A DNA stretch of 64,000 nucleotides, from the NCBI GenBank assembly GCA_949361645.1, contig OX442430.1, forward strand, positions 5,382,543 through 5,446,542, written 5' to 3'. The position numbers and the translations under genes are program-made. Shown one piece after another: positions 14,331 to 27,837 of this stretch; the first letter of the stretch is position 1, and the number at the start of each line of letters is the position of its first letter. The notes below the pieces were generated by a model, which saw only the letters and a program-made list of their open reading frames with translations, did no database searches and was not told where the DNA came from. This stretch comes from Spongilla lacustris (lineage: Eukaryota; Porifera; Demospongiae; Spongillida; Spongillidae).

Positions 14331-16421
14331 TTAACTCATATTGATCCATACACAGGCATCAGTATCAGCGCTGCTCATGACATTTATTTGTGATCTATAA
14401 GCATGCATATACACATGTATACATACATGAATATATACCAAAATGCATGTGCATATATAATATTACATATAATTCGGTACGTTTACATCTACAGTCGCTT
14501 AAATATTTTTGCATGGGATAATGGAATAGGACTTCGGCGTCGGACCCAGGCGATCCAGGGGGAGGGGCCTAGGGGACTGTCATCCCGGGAAGAGTCAAAA
14601 CATTGGCGGCCATTGTATATTATGGATAATCGTGCATTAATATTTTAGTAATAGTTATATACTTGATGACACGAAATTTGCACTATTACGAATCGTTAAT
14701 TCGAACTTTTTTTTTCGATAACGTCATCAAATATTGTATTACCTTATAAAATTCGAATTAGCGTACGATTATCCGCCGACCACACACCCCTTATACATGT
14801 ATAAATTATATCTGACATTAATGTACAATGCTAAAAGTCGTTTCCAGAAATCAAAGGGGTTGATTCTACTAGCAAATTCAGCTCTATCATTTCAGTTGAT
14901 CAGTGCAGATCTTAATGGCAAACAGGTAATAGTAGTTTGCCGTTTTCTATTGCAATCTAAGGTTTATTCCTTGTCACCTTGTGTGGTTACTATTGCAGCA
15001 TCAGTGAGTGCATTTCCAAATTGCACCTTTACATGTCTGTCCTTCTACTACCATGAACATTACGGCTTGTAAGTACGTGCACCGAAGATGTCCCAAAATT
15101 CATCTTTCCCAATTCTTATTCCTTCTCATCATACATGGATGCTATTGGAGTAAGTATCAAGTGATATTTTCTGCACTTTAATCGCTGTACAGACATTCGT
15201 TGGAAGCATCAAATATCAATTAAACAAGTAAATCAGTAAATTCGCAGCTATGGATTGACAGAGATGACATTGATAGTGTTAATGACATGACTTAGCTGTT
15301 CATCCATCTGACTTCAGACATACATAATATTATTATCATTGTATATAGAATTATATTATTATCATGTACCGCTTAGCCGGACTAATTATTCTGAAGCTCC
15401 AAGTGAAAATTTTGCAACTAATAGGTATATACTGCTCATGTGTCAGCACCGCAGCAGTGTATTTTAATATTTTCACCCCCCCCCCCCCCTCCCCCTTAAG
15501 TTAATAGTGGGTGGGTGTCTAGATCTACCAATTTTTTGACATGGGGATGGGCGCAAAACTTCTCCCATTGCGAGATAGATATAAGTTGACAGATAAAAAG
15601 TGTGTTACAACAGTTTGCTGTGAGGTATAATTTGCTGTAAGAAAAAAAGCATCTTGTAGGTACATTTTTGCAGGAAAATTAATATTTTAACATGAATATT
15701 CATACAATAGATCAATATACAACCTAGTATACACTTCACTGTTAGACACTAACATACTAGCATGAGGATGGTCAAAAACACAGTGTGTGGTTTGCTATAC
15801 TAAGCGAAAGCATTGCTGTGCTGATGGTATGCGTACAGTGCAAGTGTGTTGTTGTTCTTTATTCTATGAAAATAGGGGGAAATCAAATAGTGTGCTGGTA
15901 CATGTGACCTAGCTAACTGTACAAGTAGCAGGTGTAAAAAAAACCTTATGTGTAAACACCCCTTCCTCTTCCTCCTCCTCTCTCCATGGTCACTCCCAAA
16001 ATATCAATGCAGATAGCTCCTTTGAATCCCCACATTACTGTGTAACAGCAACAACTTGTTTCTAGCCATGAATGAGGATGTTCGCCACACAAACACGTAC
16101 ACCAAGCTGCATGCACATAAGACACAAGTACCTAGAGGTTCAGTACAAGTTATAACAAATTTGTGTACTTGCAAGCACACAGTTCCAAGGCTAAAGTAAC
16201 CTAACATCACATGTTGAGAAAAAAAAGAAAAATTAAAAAACACATCATCAGTGGATAGCATCTTCATTGTCACCAATGCATTGCGGCTTCAATGTATATT
16301 CACATGTCCCCTGGCCTCGTATACAACATTCCATTCCAGTGGAATTATTTCAGCTATATGGCCCCATCAAGCATATGAAAAGATAATTTAAATCACTAGA
16401 TGGTAGTATTTATTCGTTACC
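14331..16421. other. Spacer between DNase I-like gene and Ig/FN3 receptor
   Basis: About 2.1 kb, AT-rich. Possible isolated exons are TTGATCAGTGCAGATCTTAA onward (14899-14928, followed by GTAATA) and a segment at about 15000-15067 encoding NCTFTCLSFYYHEHYG before GTAAGT, but their phases do not join. A C12 run lies at 15476. 3' exons of the minus-strand receptor tail may extend to about 16000. Confidence 0.3.
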
Positions 16422-19400
16422 GTGTTGCAAATTGTGAATCCAGCTATGATAGGCCAAGTTGTGGTTCATTCTTTTCTTCACCATATCTGAATTGAGAAAT
16501 TGCTAATGTGCACACACAGTAGATGTAATGTAACTAATGAACTACTAGGACCTGTACCTTTCTGGTGGTTATGCACTTTTCTGCAGATAACTGAGGAGAC
16601 ACATACAACTGCAACAATCAGAAAACCTGCTCCTCCTGTGATAGAACTTCCTAAAATAACTAGATCCAGAAACAATGACGTCACAATTGCATTTGACGAT
16701 ACATGTACATGCACATGTACCTTATTATTTATACAATGTAACAACAGATCAGTATCATTGTCAGTTGATCAACTACTTGTGCTTCATTTTAAACAATTGC
16801 TACCTGCTTGTATTAGCGTTACTACGTTTCCATTTAAGTCATACTGACACAACGAATTATGTGAAAATCGAACTAAACAAAAAAAAATGGAGCTATCTAC
16901 AACTAATACCAATTTATATTTAGTTACAACTACATGTAGATAACAGATAATGGATACAAATGGTGATAACTTGAAACTTATGTTTTAGTTCATATGATTG
17001 TACAGGCATATGAAAAACTTCATTCAGTTCAAATCAAATTTCTGAGTGGGTCAGTATAGTTGAATGCTAGTCCAATATTTGAACCCCCACATATTTCTGG
17101 AACAATACCAAATATACAAACTGATTTTCAACCTCCGGAAGAAGCTATCAGTAAGGTATTTGTTCCCCTGAGTACATACTACTGTCAGATTAGAGAAATG
17201 GTATTGTGATACGAAATGTGTTGATGCATCATGCCTTTTAAAAATAAAATTCAATCAAGGCTACTAAGTACCTTTTTGATCTTGTTACCATTTGAAGCCA
17301 TAGATGCTCCTCTATCTACTGTATTTATTCACTACAACTTATATTCCCATACATGTAGTAATTACCTAATGCCAATACTTACATAATATTGTGTTGGAAG
17401 AACTATTGTTGCTCTCGTTCACTGCATGGCTATTGAAACTGTTTGATATGTTCAAAATAATAGACAATTGCATCCCGACTCTCGTTTTTGAAGGGATCAA
17501 GATGTTTTCTGTAGACTGCAACAGCTCTGCAAAGAGGACAACAATTCATCACATTTATGCATGGTAGCAATTGAGCAATGCATGGTATAATGCCATTTAT
17601 AGGAAATACATCTGGACTGCTAATTTTAATGAAAACACGATGGTATGTTCTTTCAATTACAATCAATTGCAAAAAAAACTATGAACGTATAGTATATGTG
17701 ACACACTCAATACATACCATATGTAGAAGTGTACAGAACAGTTGCAGGCTTGCCTTCTCCTGCACCATTGACAGCAAAAAGTGTCAAATAGATTACATGT
17801 ACATCAATGTCGGGAAATAGGTCACCGGTACATACAGTTTCTGTGCTGATCATGAGTGATGCATTGCATAATCTTGGAAATGCACACTGTGGATCACTGG
17901 TAAAGTTTATGCATCCATATATGGGCATTTTGATGCACATTGTGTAATAGAAGATATCCACTGCATCAGTGATATTGAGAGAAAATGGCATCACCCATGA
18001 TATTAAAAAACTTGCAATGTTTTCTGATGTACAAGTAATTGTAAGAACAGTAAAATTCTGAGGAGCATCCAGTGGACCTTGATAATAAGAAAAGGCATAG
18101 ATAATATTAATGGCTTTTGTATAAGGAGTAATGCTGATTAGCATATTATTCAAAAGTTGTGTTTGTCCTAGTTTTAACGCATGTAGTACATGCATATAAT
18201 TTCTAGTACACTCTGTTAGAAAATAATGCGCTCCCTAGCATCATGACTTATGGCAAAGCTAGAGGAGGGTGACTTTCATGACCTCCATTCCCTCACAGTG
18301 TGAAGAGGCCTACATTTCTTACCAGCAATAACACCAAATTACATGCATTACATCCATGCATGGATTTCACAGAAGGTGAAATTGTTAGGACAGTGCGCAC
18401 TTATCCCAGCTGAGGACCAGATAAGATCACAACATTTTACACATGAAGGTGCTTTTGATGTTGGTGGTGATTGTATTTTGAATTCTGCTCTTGCCAAGGT
18501 GATACACCCCATCCTGTCTGCCCCTTTTTCTTTGATGCTAACCTAATGAATAGAAAGTTAGACCAATTGCTATGGGATGCACACTTTGGCATTTATGATA
18601 GATGACATGGCACCTCGTCAGCTTGGCCAAGTGAGGCTGAAGCTGCAGCAGTCTACCTTATCCTAGATCATCTTATGGTAAAACTGTTTGCACTGTATGA
18701 AGAAAAATTCCAGGCTGGCAGGATGCAGACCTATTCGAAACTTTATCTTCTACTTCCTGGAGTCCGGTGCATACCCTGTGGCGAGAACCACAAACGCGCG
18801 CTATGACAAAAAAAATGCGATGACTTTGCCGCATATATACTATAGGGCCGGAAAGTTCACTATAATTATTGCAGAAATTATTTAATATGGTAATTGTACA
18901 ATAGCCATCTCGTTCATAGGAAATAAGCATTCTGAAGGAATCTTATACCCAAACATACAAATGTAAGCATATCCCATGCTGCAGTGCATATGCGGCTAGA
19001 GGTGATGGGAACTGTTCTTTTTTTTTTTACTACTGGATTCCAGGTAAGATAGTTACAAAATACGACTCTTGATTTGCATGCATATTGTAATTGGCCTGGG
19101 CTGCAGCTCAACCTCTGTTGCTCAAAATTTTGAAATTTCCATTTGTGCCCTCAGTTCTGAGATGGCCATTCCGCCATAGTTTCCTGAGTCCCCATTAGAG
19201 AGCTTGAGAGTTTGGGAGCATGGCCATGGTGGGACTGACATGCATGCATGATGTAATTTTGGATGTAATGATAAAGGTTGAAGTACATGCACGATTCTAC
19301 AAACAGGGCCTGCAAATATGCTACACTTGAGAATATAAGCAATCATTTTTACTGTTAAACCTATATGATTATGATGCGAATGTTTTTATAAATTCCAGCT

Positions 19401-19539
19401 ATAGGACTGCATGTTTTGAACAGCATAGTTGCCTTTGGTTATACACATATTCCATGAATGGGGGACAAAATTTACTAGCATAATATGTCATCAGTATAGG
19501 GAGGCATATTGTATGATTTTGTGTGTGTGTGTGTGTGTA

Positions 19540-19597
<58 letters not shown>

Positions 19598-19611
19598 TGT
19601 GTGTTTGTGTG

Positions 19612-19686
<75 letters not shown>

Positions 19687-22600
19687 TCAATTTTGCGTGA
19701 CAATCCTCACAGTGGCTCACACTACTGGCACGGTCAGGATTGCATCTTCATAACGTTCACAAATTATATATTACCTTGCAGTAATAGTTTTACCGGAACA
19801 CTTTGTACAGTACTGGTGCCGGATACTTGAACCACATTACATCTCGCTTCAGTGTTGTTATTGACAATGGTTGTCGGTATAATCAGTTGAGACAACAGAG
19901 TATTTCCACTAGATTGCTGAGGAGCTACTGTTATTCCCCTTCCAAGTACTGTTATGTTGCTGGTGGCCTGCCCATCGACGACCCATGCGATGACAAGTCC
20001 AGTTCCACTACAGTTAAATGTAACGTTACCAGTAGCAATGAATGTGGTGTAGTCAGTAGGCGGAGAGATTACTACTGGACCGCCTAACGGGAAGTAAAAG
20101 CAAAGTATATGCCTATAGCCTAAGCGCACGATATTTCCGCAGGCAGTATACAAATTAGCAGAATTATAACTGTACAATGTTATGATATGATTCCGTACCT
20201 ATAAATACATATTTAAACGATTCAGAATTTCATTTATTTGCCTTGAATTGGAATAACGGTATAAGGACTTGTTGAAGACATATATCGATGGAATACCATT
20301 AATCCAATTCATCGTTTGGCGAATAAGGCCTGTACATGTACATAAATGGGGCAGTTTCCGCGAAAACTTCCTATGTTTTATACCATTATAAAATAATCGT
20401 GTTATATAAATGCTTCTTGTTTGAATCGCTATATCTTCCGAACGCTAATGCCATTGACTTCCTATTTAATTTTCAACAGTTCATACAACACTATTTATTT
20501 ATGGTAAAATAATTTTGGAGTCTTACACTTGTTCCATGCCAGTATTGCAATGTTCGATAACCGACCATGCAGATTCAAACTCGCCATAACTTTCGATAAG
20601 AATGTTCAAATCGCTTTGTGCATGGGTAGATAGGTCCTGCAGCTATCGATTTGTTCTGTTCGTTAATTTTTATGTCATCCGTTATAAAGATACAGTTGAA
20701 CAAACTACGTGCACCTTTTCGCGCTCGATTCGCGCCAATGATTTAGGAATATTGCATCCCACTCAATGGATGGGGAGGCGGGGATTATAGCATTGCGCGA
20801 ATCAAGCGCGAAAACGTGCACGTAGGTTGTTTAACTGTATCTCCGTAGTGGCGAACAGAACAAATCCATCGGTATAGCCTCTCTACCTGCAAAACAAATT
20901 TGAAGCGATTTGACATACCTAAAGTTATGACGGGTTTAAACAAATATTGGCAAGAAGACGTAGGAAGTTTTCGCGGAAACTGCCCCATATATATGGGACA
21001 GTTTCCGCGAAAACTTCCTATCTTTTATTACATTATAAATGAATCGTGTTATAAAAATTCTTCTTGTTTGAATCGCTATAGATAGTATGCACAGAGACTG
21101 GGAACGAAGTACATTCCAATGTTACGCCACACCCATTGGTGGGAATAATTCTATGGCGGCGAGAATGGGAATTATACGTGTTTCGTGCATTTTGTACCTG
21201 AAAGGAACGTTTTGGTTTTTTCGAGCGCAAGCTGCGGGGTGGGCAAGCTAATAACTCTTTAGAAAACGTTTTTATCTGAATAATACTTGTTCTATACTTA
21301 ATTAGTAGGCGTTGGTAGCGGGCGAACAAATAACAACATGTTTTTCAGTGAAAAAATGCTTGAAACATGCATACTGAATTGCCATCCGCCGCCATAGAAT
21401 TATTCCCACCAGTGGGTGTGGCGTAACATTGAAATGTACCTAGCTCGTTCCCAGTCTCTGTGCATACTATCTATATCTCCCGAACGGTTAAAGCTATGGA
21501 CTTCTTATTTTCAACACTACATATACTACACCATTTCTCTATGGTACAGTACAGTTTGGAATCTTGCACTTGCTCCTTGACAATATACATAATAATTACA
21601 TGTACATAACACGTGCCCCGATGCGCGCCAATACTGCGCAAGGCAGTATTAACCCTAGGTCTTCACAGGTTTCTATCTTCATGCACATCATATGTACCCT
21701 CCAAATTCAACTCGTCGGGTCGTCGAGCATACTAATTACATCAGCTACGTTGAACCAAGGACACTTAATTATTACACTGATGGATTGGAAACCACCGCGT
21801 AACGTAACATTATAAATTGTCGCCATCCTCGTTGAGCCTCGTTCCCAACCTTTTTGGACAAACAAAGGTTTTTTTCAAGCTGTCTTAGCCTTGGAGCGAC
21901 TTTTAAGTTACAGAAAGCTGAAACGTCTTAAAGATTAGATAAACGTACAGGTATAGCTTCTACGTGCGTGTTTGCCTTGCTTCGACTACTTTGATCAGCC
22001 GGACACACCAATGAGCAGACATTTGCTTTGAAACGTGTTTACAGCGCTTCATGATACGATATAACTCATGCAAATGGTATTTGTATTGGAAGGGATGTTT
22101 CTTACAGAAAGGGCAAACGATTTAAATCTACCGATGCGCATATGCATGTTGCTTTAATTACTGAACGTTTCAGGATGGTTCCTTTAACTAAAGATTATGT
22201 TCACATGATGACTGGGCCCGTATTTATTACCTTGAACTGATGATTATTAATTATTGGTTCATTGCTCAGTTTGAATTAGCGATGCCAAAGGAAAGCGAAG
22301 AATGGTTTATACAGAACAATAAACAACGTCACAGCACCCCAGTCAGATCAAGTCCCAACTAACTACTCATTAATAATTCATGAGCAACGAGGATGGCGAC
22401 ATGAATATATTGTGGTTTCCAAGTTCACATAGCCATCTGCTCGTTCAGTGGGCCAATGAACTGTAGTAGCAGGCTTTGGGCGCTTGCTGACGCGTGAAAT
22501 AACTTTTATCAACCATGTTCGAACGAAATCATGAAACGCTTTTAGGTAACGGATGACATAAAAATTAACGAACAGAACAAATCGATAGCTGCAGGACCTA

Positions 22601-23503
22601 TCTATCCACAAAGCGATTTGAACATTCCTATCGAAAGTTATGGCGAGTTTGAACCTGGTCGGTTATCGAACGTTGCAATACTGGCATGGAGCAAGTGCAA
22701 GACTCCAAAATGTATTTTACCATAGATAAATGGTGTTGTATGTGAACTGAGGAAGTCAATAGTGTTTAGCGTTCGGAAGATATAGCGATTCAAACAAGAA
22801 GCATTTTTATAACACGATTCATATTTTTTAATAATGATATCAGTAAAACATAGGAAGTTTTCGCGGAAACTGTCCCATAATAATAATTATTATCATAATT
22901 ATTTATACGAACTTGTCCGTTCATGATCAATGCCAGAGCATTTCTTGCAAGGGCAGACCCCAGTGCCAAATCTCAGAGATCTATTTAGTCTGATGACTTC
23001 TATACATATCCTATACATGTAACTGATGTATCATGTGTACTGATGTGAAAAACACTGTAATGTTTTACTAATCATAATATATATGTACATAATAATTACA
23101 TGTACATGTACATAATACGTGCGCCGATGCGCGCCATTACATTACATTGTTAAACAATTACTGTACTGTACTAGTGCATGTACTTCCCATGCAATATAGT
23201 CGCGGATAAATTTATGCTGATCTTACAAATATTATGATTGCGCTCATTGCAACCGGGCACATAACTCTACACTCATTTAGGTAAAGGTTAAACTGAAGCA
23301 ACCGTATATCATACAGTCCCTATACCATGCAGTGCGGCAAAAAATGGCAATTAATCGACTGCGATGGCGATTGATAAGTGTTATTATATCAAGGTAAATC
23401 GCGGTTACATGTATTTCTACGCGGTAGCATGCAATAACTTACTTGTTGTCGGTACACACAGTTGAAGTATTGCAACCAGAACCAACCGTTCATTATTCAT
23501 CAT
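16422..23503 (-). CDS. Ig-FN3 single-pass membrane receptor (3' end open)
   Basis: Exons: signal peptide 23443-23503 (ERLVLVAILQLCVPTTS), Ig-like domain 19775-20083 (FNCSG...AWVVDG...EARCNV), FN3-like domain 17718-18077 (LISWVMPF; YLTLFAVNGAGEGKP), Ser/Asn-rich stalk 17383-17526 with N-glycosylation sites, TM 16558-16659 (GGAGFLIVAVVCVSSVICRK), and a cytoplasmic exon 16422-16490 (MVKKRMNHNLAYHSW). Every intron is phase 1 and exons join in frame, the usual signature of shuffled extracellular modules. The tail continues beyond 16422 but I could not place its last exon or stop. The 3.36-kb first intron holds the inverted-repeat cluster at 20348-22876. The likely role is cell-surface recognition or adhesion; ligand and signalling partner are unknown. 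Confidence 0.72.
19519..19684. repeat. TG microsatellite
   Basis: About 165 bp of GT repeats with occasional TATG and TTTG interruptions, just downstream (on the minus strand) of the Ig exon of the receptor gene. Confidence 0.97.
20348..20986. mobile_element. MITE-like element A (GGGGCAGTTTCCGCG termini)
   Basis: The left end GGGGCAGTTTCCGCGAAAAC and right end GTTTTCGCGGAAACTGCCCC are a perfect 20-bp inverted repeat. Each end is flanked by AT. The interior reads like other family members (GAATCGCTATATCTTCCGAA; GCCAGTATTGCAATGTTCGA). No ORF of note. It abuts element B with 8 bp between them. Confidence 0.75.
20995..22876. mobile_element. Element B of the same family, long terminal inverted repeats
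   Basis: The ends are GGGACAGTTTCCGCGAAAAC and GTTTTCGCGGAAACTGTCCC, also flanked by AT. The right arm (about 22548-22876) is a reverse-complement copy of some 330 bp of element A's left arm. The left arm is interrupted by a separate MITE (21081-21471). An inner inverted pair (GTCGCCATCCTCGTTG at 21821 and CAACGAGGATGGCGAC at 22385) suggests a further nested insertion. Confidence 0.65.
21081..21471. mobile_element. Nested 391-bp MITE with TATA target duplication
   Basis: The termini GATAGTATGCACAGAGACTG and CAGTCTCTGTGCATACTATC are perfect inverted repeats, with similarity running about 75 bp inward. It is flanked on both sides by TATA. The undisturbed site (GAATCGCTATATCTTCCGAA) is seen in element A at about 20433, so the insertion point and order of events are clear. 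Confidence 0.8.
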
Positions 23504-26500
23504 GTACACTTTTCAAGATACTCCGGCTTAGCTTCAAGTAAACTGCAGTGGTCCATGGTCTGACAAAAATACCATTGTGCTAAATGCCTACAAATAGTAC
23601 CTGTTAGTCTAAAAACACACACACACACACAAATTTAGATTAATAGACGTTCTGCAATTAACTCGCGTCTGTTATGCAACCTACGTGGGAAGTAAACATT
23701 ACATCATTGCATGCGTAGCGAACGAAAGCGAAAGTCTGCGAACGTCGGAGGAAAGAAGGTCGGGGACTTCATCACACGTGATATATATTAATAGCCCCTA
23801 TTATGCTTTACATGCAGCATCATACACGCTATTAATATATATCGCATGTGGTGACGTAGGACCCAATTTGATAATAACAGATGACGTAGGACGCGACATA
23901 AAGCACATGAACACTTGTATTTGTTGATAGGTTGCTGTTCTGCTAAACTAAAAATGTTTAGAAAATTAAACTCTGTAAGTTGCAAACTTTTTTGCTTTTA
24001 AGAACATACGTCCGGCTTTTTTTTAGCTGCATACGTGCATGGTACAAGGCATAACATAACATACACATACTGGTGGCGGGCGTGTACGTACTGTGAATCT
24101 ACAATTTCCCAAGCCACAACACGTTTCATCCTTGGGATTTTCCTCTGCATGATCAGTTCACATTATAGAAATAATCTCACCCGGCTGGACCACAGCCACA
24201 ATATAGAGTTTCCAAAGTTCTGATGTTTGCGATAGTACTCTTCAGCTGCTGCTGCCAGAAACGTTTTGGATTCCTAGACCTATGAATACCTTTATGACTA
24301 TTTTCTTCACAGTACAGTCCTGCACCTCATCTGAATCAAATATCCTGGCCCCTAACTGTACCTTGGAAATGATAGAAGCTTTAGATTTACATGTATCTGT
24401 CACCTCACAATTTGTAACGAGCCTCCAATGGCTATAGCTAGCGAATAATTGAAACTTGGAAGCAATGACGAGGCTACATGTACTTCTCATTCAAAAGACT
24501 TCAATCACATGCTGTATACATGCACACAATAGGCCAGGATACCTAAAGGCCAGGTCACCTTACACAGTAGGAGCCGTTTGGCCTGTGTACAAGTAAACAC
24601 AATGATAAACTATACCATCACACAGTCCCACACCTAACTTGATTTTATCTGATGTGTTTGGGTGCCAGCTAGAGAATGCAAGTGATTTCAAATGTAACCA
24701 ACTAAGGGCATATATCAATCCCATTGGTTGTAAATTTACATACAGAATGGTGAGGTTAATCAGGAGAGGTGACCGTATAGATGCATTCTCCCAACTAGCT
24801 TCTCAGCTTTCCATCAACTCCTACAGAGGTAATAATGTGATGCTGACTGAGTTTTTACACAGATGTGATGGAACCTTCTCTTGATGAGAGAAAATGCTAA
24901 TGCCATCTTTAACTGAGTCTTATAGCTGTATACTGTATACAACTGATTGGGAGTTCCTCTAGCTTAGTCTAATCAACACAATTTTCAGTTTTAACGTAAA
25001 CAGGATCTTACTCAAATATGTGTAAGACTTTATAAATTGTGATTAATTTCTACTCATTACATATTATGTATATGAAACATGTACATGACTCACCATATCA
25101 CATTAGTGCATACCAGAAGTGGACAACAAGCCAGGTAATACATAAACATGGCCCTATCTTTCCACATGCACAGCAGTTTTTCTCTCAGTGAGGGTGTCTC
25201 TTCTGCTCGGATCCCAATTCATTGGCATGCAGACTCTGAGTGAAGATAAAGTAAGTGCAGGTACTGATAAGAGGGGTGGTCTCATCCCCAGCCCATGTCT
25301 TTTATTGATAATCATCACGTGCAGTATGATCACTACATCAGTTTACACAACAGTACAACTACTACTGTTAAGTAATGTCATAGTGCAAGTGATGACAGGG
25401 GTTCAACTGAATTTAGAAATACAAATACCACTTTTGGACGATAGTAACAGGAATGAGCAACGGCAGTGTTTTCCTCTCACTTGGTACATCAGGACCCACG
25501 GTAGTGGGTCCTATGTAGGATTGACTTCGTGGGCGTGGTTTTCGATCGATCGTTTTATAACGGTAACGAAGCGTTGCCTTTATTCGCCAGCTCGCATATA
25601 ATCCATCACAAACATGACAGATATGCACATATAACGTGAGCTTCACTAAACAGTGCCGTTTACTTGGAGTGACAAGTCGGTACCAAAATTCCGCCATTTA
25701 ATTTTTGTTCTCCTCCTCCTCCGTCTTCCGTTCATCACGTATAACCATAGTTATATACTTTAACACACTGTATACCTTGTTTCCTTGCTTTTTGCACCAC
25801 CAATCCTACACCCCACCAATCACTTTCTCGATAGAGAAGTTTTTGATTTACTTGTATTATTAGTAATGCTAGTTACAATATATGTAACTATAAGTTGTAA
25901 ACCCAGCCCCCCCCCCCTCCCCACTTCCCACCCATAACCCATGATACATGTAAATTGTAACATTTGGGATGTTGCAGCTAAATTGGCTCACGTCAATGCA
26001 TTTTCTGAAAGCTGGATATGCACAACTTCCATCCTATGCCTTTTTACTATAGACTCCAGCTGTTCAGTAGGGCAATGTATTTATAATCGGTATGTCACTA
26101 CGTCAATGGCATTTTTGCTTCCCCTAGATGTAGTACCACAATGGGGCAATTTTGCTGCATACTTTCCCATCCTGCATGTCACGTACCTTCCAATGTTGCT
26201 GTAGGTGGAGTACCTCCTAACTTTGCGTATGAAGGTCACCTGTTGAAGGTAATGGCACCGCGTTGGGCTGAATAAAAGAATCAGATTATATTAATGACGG
26301 GCTGTGGAATTGTTAGTACCATATACCCCTCACATTACCTTCAGAGTCCCTTCTACTTGTCTGTATGGTGGCCGAACATCCTTATCAGTACCCGCATGCC
26401 TTTCATGAGTACCAGCATCACAGGCAGGAGTGAGGTTTAGTAGTGCTGCAAAAAGGTTGACTGTCTCTGTGGCATCATGGAACACCTCCGTCTGTATAAG

Positions 26501-27340
26501 GGGTGTGTGCCATGCAACCATAGCGTTGGTGTAATTAATTTCACGTTACATGTACATGTACTCGTAGTAATGCTAGTCCCCAGTCCACGTCAAAGTATCA
26601 TGTGCATACAACCTTGCTGTACATGTACATGTATGTAGCCTCTAGCTCACCTGACCACTAATATGATATTTTCCATCTGTGCAGTTTCTGTAGGTAGTTG
26701 ACAAATTTTTTTCAAATTACTTTTTTAGCCATAAATTGTATACCACTAGAAAGAGAAAAAATTCTGCATTCCAACGATACCTTACTTGCTCGATTATGTA
26801 TCTCCCTGCGAGTACCACGTAATTTTAAAGATCAAAATAAAAACGATCGGTAATGTACGCAAATGAATGGGATGTGCAAATCAAAAACTGTCCCGGTTGA
26901 GTTTCTATTAACAATGCCAAAGAAGGAGGAAGAAGTGTCATGGATCACAGATGAATAGTGCGTTAATTTGGTCTAGGTAGGTACGGGTAAATTTTTTTCA
27001 AACGCAATATTTTGCACCAAGTTTGGTACTGCCTTAAAGAGCAGATTAAATGAATTAAAATGATATGTGAAACGTGGCATTTGCATAAGCAGTGAAAAAG
27101 TTATAGCGATCCAAACATCGGATTTTGCGGCTATGGCAATCCATGCGGTAGCGCATAAAAAATTGTGACGGTTTTTGTTCTCTTCGCTATAGCAACTACA
27201 ATCTATAATATAATCACACCAAATTTTTTTTACAAGTCTTGCACACACATAAGAAGTATAGAATAGTGTTATACATCAATTTCACTAATGTACAAGTCAT
27301 CTGTGATATAGTCAACTAAGAATTCATATAGCGTCATTGA
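23504..27340. other. Gene-poor stretch
   Basis: No confident gene. Scattered open stretches include 24242-24490 minus, 24639-24884 plus (Cys-containing, RAYINPIGCKFTYRMVRLIR), 25188-25601 plus, and 26330-26521 minus, which ends in a good donor (AAG|GTAATG) and may be an exon. A short inverted pair ATATATATTAATAGC / GCTATTAATATATAT lies at 23780-23840. 26690-27260 is AT-rich and resembles a decayed foldback element (AATTTTTTTCAAA at 26704 and 26990). Confidence 0.3.
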
Positions 27341-27344
27341 AACA

Positions 27345-27656
27345 TCATCTCCATCTTCTTGACTGCTTCCTCGTTTCCAATAAGTAGCAGTATGAACTTA
27401 CAATAACATTAAAACAGGTCTGAATATGGGGTCGTGGAAGCATAATCATACCTAATTGTAGCACATAGGAAGTGGGAGTAACTGTTGCAATGCTGATATG
27501 AACTTCATTAATATGACGTCCCTCCACAGATATTGAATCCCATGAAAGGGTTACATTATCATTATCATACAATATTTCACCAGCTTTTAATATGCCTAAT
27601 TCATAGGCAAAGTAACTAACTGTTTGAGGATCAGGAAGGCAATCTACAGTTACATT
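27345..27656 (-). CDS. Possible extracellular-domain exon, unknown gene
   Basis: An open stretch on the minus strand encodes DPQTVSYFAYELG...DNVTLSWDSISVEGRHINEV...TPTSYVLQLG and ends at a good splice donor (CAATTAG|GTATGAT). The preceding ACTGTAG could be its acceptor. The sequence looks like a beta-rich extracellular module, but I do not recognise the family, and neighbouring exons were not found. Confidence 0.3.
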   Translation of the reverse strand, partial: NVTVDCLPDPQTVSYFAYELGILKAGEILYDNDNVTLSWDSISVEGRHINEVHISIATVTPTSYVLQLGMIMLPRPHIQTCFNVIVSSYCYLLETRKQSRRWR

Positions 27657-27837
27657 TCCAAGGTGCTCAAGAACGGCTTATACATGTATAACATTATACA
27701 TACACTTGATACAGGCACCTGATACTGAAGGCAAGAATATTGTTTTACGACATGCTGTACTGTAAGTTTTTTTGTCTTGTCTAGTACTGATGCATTGTGC
27801 TAAATTGTGGTTCTAATCCACATTAGCCCTTAATGCT

